From Saxidomus purpurata (Eukaryota > Mollusca > Bivalvia > Venerida > Veneridae): a stretch of 64,000 nt of DNA. Position numbers and translations under genes: made by a program. Below are positions 1-10,600 of the stretch, piece by piece. The DNA is taken from assembly GCA_022818135.1 (NCBI GenBank), contig JAFMSR010000008.1, forward strand, positions 14,074,041 to 14,138,040, in the 5' to 3' direction. How positions within the stretch are numbered: the stretch's first letter is position 1; each line of letters opens with the position of its first letter. The notes below the pieces were generated by a model. The model was given only the letters and a program-made list of their open reading frames with translations. It was not told the DNA's origin and did not search any database.

Positions 1-1890
1 AGATCTGCATTATCAAATGCAGATCTGATGTTGATCTACGATCTAGATGTGCATTCCCGAATACAGATCTGATGTCGATCTACGATCTAGATCTGCAATA
101 TCGAATGCAGATCTGATGTCGATCTACGATGTAGATCTGCATTCACATTGCAGATCTGATGTTGATCTACGATCTAGATCTGCATTCGCGAATGCAGAGC
201 TGATGTCGATGTACGATCTAGATCTGCATTCACATTGCAGATCTGATGTTGATCTACGATCTAGATCTGCATTCGCGGATGCAGATCTGATGTCGATCTA
301 CGATCTAGATCTGCAATATCGAATGCAGATCTGATGTTGATCTACGATCTAGATCTGCAATATCGAATGCAGATCTGATGTTGATGTACGATCTAGATGT
401 GCATTCCTGAATGCAGATCTGATGTCGATGTACGATCTAGATGTGCATTTGCGAATACAGATCTGATGTCGATCTACGATCTAGATCTGCAATATCGAAT
501 GCAGATCTGATGTCGATCTACGATGTAGGTCTGCATTCACATTGCAGATCTGATGTTGATCTACGATCTAGATATGCATTCGCGAATGCAGATCTGATGT
601 CGATCTACGATCTAGATCTGCATTATCAAATGCATTATCAAATGCAGATCTGATGTCGATGTACGATCTAGATCTGCATTCACATTGCAGATCTGATGTC
701 GATCTACGATCTAGATCTGCATTTGCAAATACAGATCTGATGTCGATCTACGATCTAGATCTGCAATATCGAATGCAGATCTGATGTCGATCTACGATGT
801 AGATCTGCATTCACATTGCAGATCTGATGTTGATCTACGATCTAGATCTGCATTCGCGAATGCAGATCTGATGTCGATGTACGATCTAGATCTGCATTCA
901 CATTGCAGATCTGATGTTGATCTACGATCTAGATCTGCATTCGCGGATGCAGATCTGATGTCGATCTACGATCTAGATCTGCATTCACATTGCAGATCTG
1001 ATGTTGATCTACGATCTACATCTGCAATATCGAATGCAGATCTGATGTTGATCTACGATCTAGATCTGCAATATCGAATGCAGATCTGATGTTGATGTAC
1101 GATCTAGATGTGCATTCCTGAATGCAGATCTGATGTCGATGTACGATCTAGATGTGCATTTGCGAATACAGATCTGATGTCGATCTACGATCTAGATCTG
1201 CAATATCGAATGCAGATCTGATGTCGATCTACGATCTAGATCTGCATTCACATTGCAGATCTGATGTTGATCTACGATCTAGATCTGCATTCGCGAATGC
1301 AGATCTGATGTCGATCTACGATCTAGATCTGCATTATCAAATGCATTATCAAATGCAGATCTGATGTCGATGTACGATCTAGATCTGCATTTGCGAATAC
1401 AGATCTGATGTCGATCTACGATCTAGATCTGCAATATCGAATGCAGATCTGATGTCGATCTACGATGTAGATCTGCATTCACATTGCAGATCTGATGTTG
1501 ATCTACGATCTAGATGTGCATTCCCGAATGCAGATCTGATGTCGATGTACGATCTAGATGTGCATTATCAAATGCAGATCTGATGTCGATGTACGATCTA
1601 GATGTGCATTATCAAATGCAGATATGATGTCGATGTACGATCTAGATCTGCATTCGCGAATGCAGATCTGATGTTGATCTACGATCTAGATCTGCAATAT
1701 CGAATGCAGATCTGATGTTGATCTACGATCTAGATCTGCATTCGCGAATGCAGATCTTATGTCGATGTACGATCTAGATCTGCATTTCTTTGAATGCAGA
1801 TCTAATGTTGAGCTCCGATCTAGATATGCAGTACGAAGGAATACAGATCTAATGTCGATGTACGATCTCCGAGCCAACTTCACAGACTTA
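1..1890. repeat. 43/44-bp palindromic satellite array (copy 1)
   Basis: This is a tandem array of 43-44 bp monomers built on AGATCTGATGTYGATCTACG followed by ATCTAGATCTGCATT. The end of each monomer varies (CGCGAATGC, CACATTGC, ATCGAATGC, ATCAAATGC). In CGCGAATGC-type monomers the segment from AGATCTGCATT to AATGCAGATCT is a perfect 26-bp palindrome. Variant monomers recur in the same order every 711 bp (positions 401 and 1112 carry the same marker monomer), so there is a higher-order repeat of about 16 monomers. The last monomers diverge (about 1790-1869) and the array ends in a 20-bp flank (GAGCCAACTTCACAGACTTA) shared with the second array near 33 kb. It is open in several frames by periodicity only and is not coding. 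The array is cut by the window start. Confidence 0.95.
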
Positions 1891-1987
1891 ACTCTGGGGG
1901 TGTTGGTTATATGGATACCAACGGTAAAAACTCATACATACAAACATATGGGTTGGAAAACACTGAAAAGCGTTTCTGCAATTTCAA

Positions 1988-2062
1988 GTACTCAGATCGG
2001 AATTCGAACCAGAGACATCCGGATTAGTAGTCCACAGCGTTAATCACTTGACCACGGAGTTT
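1988..2062 (-). mobile_element. tRNA-like SINE head (Ser-type)
   Basis: On the minus strand this reads as a degenerate tRNA. It has a GTGGTCAAGTGATTAACGC D-arm region, an anticodon arm around GGACTACTAATCC, and a T-arm with GGTTCGAATTCC. The acceptor stem is not restored, so it is a tRNA-derived SINE head or tRNA pseudogene rather than a working tRNA. Confidence 0.5.
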
Positions 2063-2540
2063 ATATAAATAGGTTTGATATTGAAAGATATGGAGAGTTC
2101 TTTGCCTCAGAAGTGTTGTTTACAGTTCGGCCATTCATTCATGTAAGGAGAACAGCCTTACTTACTAGTTAAAACCGAAGTAATGTGTCAAAATGCTGTC
2201 GGTATTTACATGCATTAAAGATATGCACTGTATGCATATTCGCAAACACAAAATTGTTTATTGTATGATAATCGTAAAGAATTTATTATGAAATAACAAG
2301 GATCTATACCGCTACTCAGGATGCAGTACTTAGTCATGGGCTGTATGTCTTTTTGTCCGCACTTGTTGGTCGGACAGTTAAATGCAATTTTGAAGTTTAA
2401 TTACTGTTTTGCTGATATTTTTTTTTCAATAAACCATCATTATTTTCATATGACGATAACATATAAGGCCAAAACAATGTTGACGGAATGAAGCTCATAC
2501 TCATCATGGTTTACGGCCTGACAGAGGGACGGATAAGACA
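2063..2540. other. no recognisable gene
   Basis: This is AT-rich sequence with stops in all frames. I see no transposon ends, RNA gene or conserved ORF in it. Confidence 0.6.
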
Positions 2541-2711
2541 ACACACAGGATATGACAATAGACAGGTGATGGGACAAATAGACGGACGAGATAGGTGTAA
2601 CATGCAGTATATTGAACATGTGTTAGATGCTTTAGGCAATTGAGGTTCCTTATTTCTATCTGTGGACATTTTTAACAAAGGGATCATGGTTCTTTATATA
2701 TTCTAATAAAG
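2541..2711. repeat. 171-bp contig-end duplicate, left of gap
   Basis: These 171 bases recur at 3212-3382 on the far side of the N gap with one mismatch (C at 2617, A at 3288). The duplicate abuts the gap on both sides, which is what two unmerged overlapping contig ends would look like. Confidence 0.9.
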
Positions 2712-3211
2712 NNNNNNNNNNNNNNNNNNNNNNNNNNNNNNNNNNNNNNNNNNNNNNNNNNNNNNNNNNNNNNNNNNNNNNNNNNNNNNNNNNNNNNNNN
2801 NNNNNNNNNNNNNNNNNNNNNNNNNNNNNNNNNNNNNNNNNNNNNNNNNNNNNNNNNNNNNNNNNNNNNNNNNNNNNNNNNNNNNNNNNNNNNNNNNNNN
2901 NNNNNNNNNNNNNNNNNNNNNNNNNNNNNNNNNNNNNNNNNNNNNNNNNNNNNNNNNNNNNNNNNNNNNNNNNNNNNNNNNNNNNNNNNNNNNNNNNNNN
3001 NNNNNNNNNNNNNNNNNNNNNNNNNNNNNNNNNNNNNNNNNNNNNNNNNNNNNNNNNNNNNNNNNNNNNNNNNNNNNNNNNNNNNNNNNNNNNNNNNNNN
3101 NNNNNNNNNNNNNNNNNNNNNNNNNNNNNNNNNNNNNNNNNNNNNNNNNNNNNNNNNNNNNNNNNNNNNNNNNNNNNNNNNNNNNNNNNNNNNNNNNNNN
3201 NNNNNNNNNNN
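2712..3211. other. assembly gap, exactly 500 N
   Basis: Run of exactly 500 N, the same size as the gap at 31857, so a fixed-size scaffolding gap and not a measured distance. Confidence 0.99.
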
Positions 3212-3382
3212 ACACACAGGATATGACAATAGACAGGTGATGGGACAAATAGACGGACGAGATAGGTGTAACATGCAGTATATTGAAAATGTGTTAGATG
3301 CTTTAGGCAATTGAGGTTCCTTATTTCTATCTGTGGACATTTTTAACAAAGGGATCATGGTTCTTTATATATTCTAATAAAG
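3212..3382. repeat. 171-bp contig-end duplicate, right of gap
   Basis: Second copy of 2541-2711. The true sequence probably contains this segment once. Confidence 0.9.
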
Positions 3383-3550
3383 CAAACATAGGGAGATTCA
3401 GTCGAATTGGCATATGCTTTGCTTCGAATAAAGCTCCGCTATACAAAGGGAGCTGTATCCGTTAATGTGCACCGATACAACTCCCCGCGGATGTGTCAGC
3501 TGTATTCGAAAAGAGCTGTACTGCTAGAGTTATTGTAATTATATAATTAG

Positions 3551-4080
3551 GGACAAAAGTTCAGTCCGGTATAATTAAAGAAATACAAAAACTGAAAATG
3601 GATATTTTGTTCATAATTAGAAAAGCATAAGAATATCATCATTTTCGAGTCAATTAACACATTTTCAATGTTCGTGACGCCGAATAGAATGTTCGTGGGC
3701 GTTCAACGCACGTGCAACATGTGTTGTATGCTCACTGTCCTCCAGCCGACATAAAACGCGCAAATGTTTCTATCTTGTAAGCTTCGTAATAACAAGATAT
3801 GTTGAGTATTTGTCTAAATTTTTACGTCTTTCAATGGGACTATCCTTTGGTAACAAAAATCACTTGAAATTTTTGTGATTATAAGCTTCATGTACATAAA
3901 ATTTAGATAAATGTGAAATTCATGGTTTATGCCGTCACGATTGAATGCTTTTGTATAGAATTCTTTACACTTTGTAATGTAGCAAGTAGTCTCAAAACAT
4001 AAATTTGCAAATAAAAAATTAAAAGCAATGTACAATTAAAATTTAATTAAACAATTTTGAACCGGACAGAACTTTTGTCC
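3551..4080. mobile_element. MITE-like element with 19-bp terminal inverted repeats
   Basis: GGACAAAAGTTCAGTCCGG at 3551-3569 is mirrored by CCGGACAGAACTTTTGTCC at 4062-4080, with one mismatch. The 530-bp interior is AT-rich with no credible transposase. Size and structure suggest a non-autonomous DNA transposon. I cannot assign a superfamily, and the target-site duplication is unclear. Confidence 0.55.
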
Positions 4081-5049
4081 TTAAGTATATGTATGTACAT
4101 TTATAACATTTCTCTGTTGTTGTTTATATTAGGGGCATTCTTTAGTAAATGAAATGTATATGATTGAGTCATATATTATCCTCTTCTGTCGTCGAAACAT
4201 GTCATGAAACATTCGATTATGAGATATTTAAGCAAAAATAACCTTGTTCATAGCGATAAAAGACTTGACCGTGCAAGGACTCGAACTCATGTCCCAAGAA
4301 GAAGTTTAACAATTTTAGCATGAATGTAGTCTTCAATATTTTGCAACCCATGTAAAATTCATTTGTGACAGAATAAACACATTGACTGTCGCATGTTTAT
4401 CATATTTTGGTTTTTAGAATGCTGTTAGCGGGAAATGTAATGGAGTGGTTGATGATATCACTAAAGGATGTTGAGGTCAAATTTCAATAATAGCACTGCC
4501 AGTCAGCCATTGGTAACTGAAATAACTAGAAATATAAAATCGACGTATTTGCGAATAGCCATACAGTCATTTTATAACGGTTTGCGATTTGCATACAGTG
4601 TCTTAGCGAATAGGCATACAGTCAAATCGATAGACGTACCGAAAAAAGGTATTTTCTTCAAAAGAACTGCAATAAATGGACGGCAATGTTGGAACTTATC
4701 TACGGATAAGACATCGTTGTAGCGGATGGTGGCTACTAAAGTTCGCTTAACAATGTCGAGAAGAGAAAAATTGACAAAATATCGCAATTTTAGAACAGCT
4801 GAACTATTTTCAACAATTCTTTGCTATGTTTTCAAACAATAAACAATGTAAAACACAAACTTGGATATTTCCTGATACATGGTATTATCTCTGTATCAAA
4901 TAAAATTGGAATTCTTACTGTACTCTTTCTATTTCTACTTGGAAACTTCAAATAAAATTGAACAGTAAACTTGAAAAAAGTTACTGTATGCATATTCGGT
5001 GGCGACTTCCGGTTTGATACAGTCTGAGTTCGTACACTGTGAGTCAGCT
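4081..5049. other. no recognisable gene; one tRNA-like patch
   Basis: Near 4262-4300 the minus strand has a T-arm-like GGGACATGAGTTCGAGTCC, probably a SINE remnant. A short open frame at 4468-4722 has no features I recognise and is treated as chance. Confidence 0.45.
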
Positions 5050-5747
5050 ATCAAAATTTTCACCGAAATCGATAGATATCGAGGCCAGAGATCGAATGTT
5101 TTACGAGAAAATATATAGGAAATATTTACCTGCACTTCACTGCGATCATGAGTGTTTTCATACTCCAATATCTTCGTTTAAACTCATTTTGGAGACAAAC
5201 TTTATACTTAATACTTTTTAAAGACAAACTTGTCACGCGCGATTCACCTAGTATACAACTTGTCTGAGATTGTCGACATCCCCTGTTAATTTTATTTTAT
5301 ATCTAGTTTTTAAGTTTAAGATATGTAAAAGAAATGAACACGGTTTAGCTGTGGGCTGACATGGTTAGGCTAAAAGCTAGAACAGTTTAGAAAACCAAAC
5401 GGCATCAGCGAACTACTTGCTTCTTATGTCGCTCTAAATGTCGCTATTTAAACAGCTGCTACACAGTTTATATCACTGCTATGTTCAGGGTGTTTTTATG
5501 TTTAAAAACATAATACACTATCCGTTCAGTGAATTGGCATCTGGTCAAAAACTTTTAATACGATATATGTCACATATAGACGAGTCTTATTGTCCAAGAT
5601 ATGTCGTACCGTATATTTGGGTTTTGCATTGGTACCGGTTTCCCACATGACCAACGCCCCCAGAACAGGTTAGTTATTTTAGGTTTCGGAGGATAGTGCA
5701 AGATACAGAAAGCGTCCCAATTCCATAGCACCATAGTAATTTTAGTT

Positions 5748-5821
5748 GGTCAGCCCCTGGAATCGAACCCGCTACCTCGAGATTACAAATCTCGTGCTCT
5801 ACCGATTGAGCTAACCAGGCT
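5748..5821 (-). mobile_element. tRNA-Thr(TGT)-like SINE head or pseudogene
   Basis: The minus strand shows a perfect D-stem (GCTC/GAGC), a perfect 5-bp anticodon stem (CGAGA/TCTCG) around a TTTGTAA loop giving anticodon TGT, and a T-loop TTCGATT. The T-stem and acceptor stem do not pair properly, so I call it tRNA-derived rather than a functional tRNA gene. Confidence 0.55.
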
Positions 5822-5873
5822 TACTCAAGATATGTCACCTGCCCAGTCCACAAAAGTACATGTATTATGTACA

Positions 5874-5935
5874 GTAGTGGTAACGGGCTGGACTTGTAAG
5901 GATCGTAGGTTCGATTTTCCGCTCCTCCAATAATA
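5874..5935 (+). mobile_element. degenerate tRNA-like element
   Basis: TAGTGGTAACGGGCTGGACT resembles a D-arm region and GGTTCGATTTTCC a T-arm. The intervening stems are poor. Likely a second SINE head in the interior of the 5050-7196 structure. Confidence 0.35.
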
Positions 5936-7197
5936 TAAATACATGTTTTTTTGGACTAGACCTTAAACCGATGTCCTACATTTATGTACCAGTGATATAC
6001 GCCGGACTTGTGAAGAGACAAAGGGATGTCTCCGGAACTGAGATTTTATATTGCACTTTTCCTAAATGCTAAAACAATTACCCTCGTTCCAGATGCGTTG
6101 GTTATGTAAATTATTCAGCATCAATAAACTTGTATATACATTTATTCTGAAAAAGGCTTTACGGCCGCAACATGTCGATAAATGTTTCAACCATTAGTGC
6201 ATTGATTTTCTGTTTCCGCATTATATCAGCATCAACTCTAAAATACTGTACATGTGCGTGCACATTCATGAAAGCGATTCACTTCTTGGATATTTATTTA
6301 CCAAAACATGCCTGTTCGGAAATGCATTTTATGCTATAATATAAATATTACTTTATTTCACGACACTGCGACGGTGTTTGTATATCAAAGTTTACTTCCT
6401 ACTTTCACAGTATCGTGAAACGAACTATGGCATTCAAAAAGCTCATTTTGAATTACTTTAGCGCTGATGCTTATTAACATAAGTCCAGCCACAAAATTCC
6501 GCAAGGGCTGACGTCATGCGCTTTTTACACAAGTATCAGATAATATAGTGTAATTCGGCTTACTTGCATCATATGCAAATTCCTTTTCAAATCTATAGTA
6601 CGATCCTATTGGACGAGAAAGTACGTATGTCAAACTATAATAATTCTTGCACTCTTCTCTTTGAGGAAATGTTGACTGATTTTATACAATCATTTCTGTT
6701 AATAGGATTTAGATTATAAGGAGGCACATGACCTGGCTTTTTAAAATTACACCGACGATATAATAATTTAATTGTAGCAAAAAAAAGGCAGAAATAAATT
6801 GTTTGAGGTAGACTCAGGTAGAAATGTCGGGCAAACACTGGTGTATGTGTGCTCAAAGGAGAATCACAAACATTTATACACGGACCTATATATACGTACA
6901 TGTATATTGGTCTGTGAATTATAAATGCGATGTTAAAAGATATTCAGTTCATTTCATTCATTTGTACACGTCATTTCTTTCTTGGAGTATACGAAGTGAA
7001 GCGCGCGTGACAAGTTTGTCTTTAAAAAGTGTTAATGTATAAAGTTTGTCTCCAAAATGTGTTTAAAGGAAGATATTGGAGTATGAAAACACTCACGATC
7101 GCAGTGAAGTGCAGGTTATATATATTCTCTCGTAAAACAATCGATCTCTGGCCTCAACATATATCGATTTAGATGGAAATTTTGATAAATGGTGTCA

Positions 7198-7626
7198 CAC
7201 CGGTATTGTTTTGCTTCCGGGTCGTAGGGTGCTAAATTAGTCCAAAGTGAAAATGTGATGAGAAAACATTAACTGCAGGCCAGATTTTGCATGATGATTT
7301 TAATTCAGACTGTTTATTAACAACTTACAGTGTTTAAATTGTTTTTTATAATTTAATTACTTCTTCAGAGTGGATGAACACAGGAATAGAGGTCATCTGA
7401 GTCATTCGGCTGGTGTGGACTGAAAAGACTGGTTGTGTATTGAAATAGCGAGAAACTTGTGCGTTAGAATTAGTGTTTTTGTGAGTGTTTGGGAAGGACA
7501 GTAGGTGTTTATTATTGAAAGACAATCAGAAAAACTTTAAAAGTGCCAGTATGACCAAGGGAGACTGTGGATTAAAGACATTTTCACTCTATTTTTAATG
7601 TAGCAAAATAACTGCGGTGTGACACC
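7198..7626. mobile_element. MITE-like element, TIR TGGTGTCACACCG
   Basis: TGGTGTCACACCG near the left end is mirrored by CGGTGTGACACCA at the right end, about 430 bp apart, with no ORF between. It directly abuts the right inverted repeat ending at 7196. A related GGTGTGACACC string recurs near 19537. Confidence 0.45.
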
Positions 7627-8147
7627 AAATGACCGGGGCACTTTCGGTTTCTATTCGTGAAAGCTTCCACCTGACCAGATTCAACCTTCAATAACTTCAA
7701 AACTGCGAATTGCGGATGGAAACAAAGAACCGAGTGAAGGTAACATATAACCCTTGACTAACGGCATATCTATATAATTTCCGAGCGTACAGAAAAATAC
7801 TTTCCCTGGTATGAATGCGCTTGACCTAGTTAAAAAACACGTTTCCGCCATTTTCTAAAGTTTGCTCTCAATTTTCTCACTTAAACCAAGTTTGCTCTCA
7901 CTATTCACCTACCACCCTAATTAGGAGAAATAGCTTTATAGCAAAAACATGAAATGAAATGTGATGAATTTAGTTGAAATACTTAAATAATTTAATAAAA
8001 AATGTCAAACTGATGAAACTTTTATATCATAATTGTTTTCCTTGAAAAACTTAAATTTTTTATTTGTTAAGCATTTACTCACAAGCCACGGTAAATGACC
8101 CCTGAGTGAAAATAAAGTTTATTCTATTCTGATCTGTACTAGAACTT
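7627..8147. other. no recognisable gene
   Basis: AT-rich sequence between the MITE-like element and the start of the left inverted arm. I see nothing supportable in it. Confidence 0.5.
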
Positions 8148-8414
8148 CATTTTCACCGAGGAAAGACATGCATCTTAGGTTTTTACTTCTTTATTCTCGC
8201 ACGAGTACTGTATTTAAACAGAAGAAACCGTCGTTTGAAAAGGGGGTCCTCCTTGTGTTAGTTCGCATATCTTTTTGTCTTTATCCTACATCAGTTCGCC
8301 TGATGCTAACATTGTAAAATAACACCTGTTCATTGGATGACAAGTGAAGCTTCCCACTTATTGTCTTAGTGTTTATCGGTGCATATTGCACGAAAAATAG
8401 AGTTTCTTGTCAAT
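8148..8414. repeat. dispersed repeat at the outer end of the left arm
   Basis: A block of about 267 bp containing GGGGGTCCTCCTTGTGTTAG. It occurs three times in the window: here, in reverse complement at 33817-34084 in the spacer, and in reverse complement at 63746-64000 at the end of the right arm. The spacer copy shows it is a dispersed element independent of the arms. Confidence 0.85.
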
Positions 8415-9224
8415 TCGCTCCCGTCAATCTTTTTTATATTCCGAAGAACGGTACGGCTTAACACTTAAAAAATAAGTATGTTTTAAAATCTAAATTAGTG
8501 CTGTCACCTAATAGAAATACCATTCTGAAGCACTCGGTATCATACAAATTCATGTTTTCCTGGAAGTATCCGACTGTTGAATTGTGTCCATATACGTGTA
8601 TAATCAAGCCCTAGCATTAACATCTATGTTGAGCGACTGCCCCACAACTTCTTACTTAGAACGTTGTTTTAAACATAGTCTTTGTAGGTCTTTAACTTTT
8701 ATCTATCGTAACCATGCACATAATTATATTTTACAACTGTCACAGACAACACGTCGTTAACGACTGTGAGCAGTAAAACATAGACATAAACATGTAATGT
8801 AAATGAGTCCAGGGAGATAGTGATACGGGGTTGGTCACAGCTACTTGCTAACAGTGAGTGAACATCTTGCTTGTAATGGTTCTGTTTCTGTTTAATTTCC
8901 GCTATACATGTGCTTTAATGGGAATGAGATAAAAGATGTGTTTGCAAACTATAAAACAAACGATTTGAATACACCTATAGCTTAAATACAAGGCGCAAAA
9001 TAGACGAGATCTAGTATCGTCTTTAAAGTCTACTAGACGTCGCGATGTTCCACAATGCTCTATTAGCTCGTTTCATTTTAATTCGTTACTTTATGCATTT
9101 TAATCTTTAAAAATTGTGCTTGAAGTGAATAGAGCTTGTTAATCGTAATTGTGCAGGCAATGGTTCAAATGTTACGGTTACGGACTTGTCCTTGATTATA
9201 AATGTGGGAGAAGATGTGTAGAAG
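8415..9224. other. no recognisable gene
   Basis: Conserved with the right arm (mirror of about 62946-63745), but I see no ORF, RNA gene or element ends in it. Confidence 0.5.
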
Positions 9225-9745
9225 GCCGGATAGCTCAGTCGGTTGAGCGTTTGCCCTGTAAACGATGAACGCGAGTTCAAGTCCCGTCATGATGTACATT
9301 TTTATCGCCCTGTGACATTTGGCGCCCATCACCGTGACAGCTTTCTTGTAAGGCTCCGACGCCTGTTTTTGCTTAATTTTGTGGTACTCACTATAAATCT
9401 AGGACGTATTTCAGCGTGGTTGGGAAGAACGAATTGGGAATGCGGTGTGTAGGCGACCGGATAGCTCATGTGCGATGTAAGCTAGTAGTTCCGAGTTAGA
9501 ATCTCAGTCAGGCTGCACATTTTTTTCACCCTATGACAAATTTGGCGCCAAACATGGGACCGAAACGATATTGCATGGTTAGTCTCCGACGCCCGTAATT
9601 GCTTAATTTGAACGTACACAATTCAAGGATGTATTTGAACATTGTGGGGAAGAATGTCAAGGTTATGGATTTGAGAGTTGTGTAGGTGGTCGGAAAGCTC
9701 AGTCGGTAGAGCAATAGCTCTGTAAGCGAAGAGTCCCTGTCATTC
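9225..9745 (+). repeat. three tandem tRNA-like units, ~230-bp period
   Basis: Three tRNA-like heads start at about 9225, 9455 and 9686 (GCCGGATAGCTCAGTCGGTT, GACCGGATAGCTCA, GGTCGGAAAGCTCAGTCGGT). The first two are followed by a shared core containing GGCGCC and CTCCGACGCC. The spacing is 230-231 bp. D-arms are well kept in units 1 and 3, but anticodon and T-stems are degenerate. This fits a tRNA-derived SINE that became tandem, not functional tRNA genes. It is mirrored in the right arm at 62420-62945. Confidence 0.7.
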
Positions 9746-10104
9746 CTTTTACGGTGTGAGACAAAAAAGCTATTTATTGTACATTTTCATTTCAAATACT
9801 CTCGTATGTCACTTGTATCAATAAACGACTTGCTAATAATTCTTCTATGAATACAAAAAGGATCATGCCTTAAATCGGTTTTATAGTTTGGATATGAGTT
9901 TGGTTTCTTACTCCAAGACTAATCAAGAGCTAAGACCTGGGTGCAGCCCCAGCATTTCGCTCCAAATATCAAACTTTGCTTAATGTATCACCACTTGTAT
10001 CAATCATTTGCTTTTAACAAACATTTCATAATCTGACTGATAGGGCATTTTATGCAATTGTCCAAAAAGTACGGTGTTCCGTTACTGCCACACGATTGGA
10101 TAGA

Positions 10105-10195
10105 TCATGTCTTCGCATAGTGTCATCGTCCATTCGCATCGTCCTATCGTCTTATCGTGTTATTGTCCCTTCGCATCGCCTTATCATGTTTTTGC
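10105..10195. repeat. TCGTCCTATCG-type short tandem repeat
   Basis: A run of variants of TCGCATCGTCCTATCGTCTTA. It is mirrored at about 61975-62065. Confidence 0.55.
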
Positions 10196-10325
10196 CTTAA
10201 TGTCTGACATGCGTGCTTTAAATATTTGATCACGGATCGCGACAATACTCTTAATTCACTCATAGTCACCCTAGAAAACTAATCATACAAAGTTCCGTTC
10301 ATATTTCTATGGAATGCGGGTTGGG

Positions 10326-10600
10326 CCATGCCATTTGCTAATTGCAACTTGCTTATTGCCACTTGCTTATTACTAATTACAGGTTTGGACATGCAACCTG
10401 CTAATTGCCACTTGCTACTTGCCACTTGCTTACAGGTTGGATATGTCACTTGCTAATGCCACTTGGTTATTGCTAATTGCAGGTTTGGACATGCCACCTG
10501 TTAATTACCACTTGCTTCTTGCCACTTGCTTATTGCTAGTTGGGACATGCCACTTGTTATTTGCCACTTGGACATTGTTAATTGCTACTGCACTGTTGAC
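10326..10600. repeat. TTGCCACTTGCT minisatellite
   Basis: Irregular tandem repeat of about 12-bp units (TTGCCACTTGCT, TTGCTAATTGC) with inserted GGTTTGGACATGCCACCTG spacers. It is open in one frame only because of its composition. The right-arm copy at 61556-61842 is slightly longer. Confidence 0.8.

Larger units (their letters stand above)
5050..7196. mobile_element. pair of ~200-bp inverted repeats around a 1.75-kb interior
   Basis: The segment 5050-5247 (including GGCCAGAGATCGA and GGAGACAAACTTTATAC) is repeated in reverse complement at 6997-7196 with scattered substitutions and small indels. The interior holds tRNA-like SINE heads but no transposase. It could be a non-autonomous DNA transposon with long terminal inverted repeats, or two copies of one element inserted in opposite orientation. 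No clear target-site duplication is visible. Confidence 0.55.

Noticed and set aside
47..1883. Open frames of 65-101 codons in the first 1.9 kb on both strands
   Set aside because: They are translations of the 43/44-bp satellite. Frames stay open because the monomer lacks stops in some phases.
2684..3358. 181- and 224-codon frames across the first gap
   Set aside because: Almost entirely N, so not sequence.
5748..5821. Functional tRNA-Thr gene
   Set aside because: Anticodon and D arms are perfect, but the T-stem and acceptor are mismatched. SINE head or pseudogene is more likely.
9225..9295. Functional tRNA gene
   Set aside because: The D-arm is good but the anticodon stem and T-stem do not pair, and the acceptor 3' side is missing.
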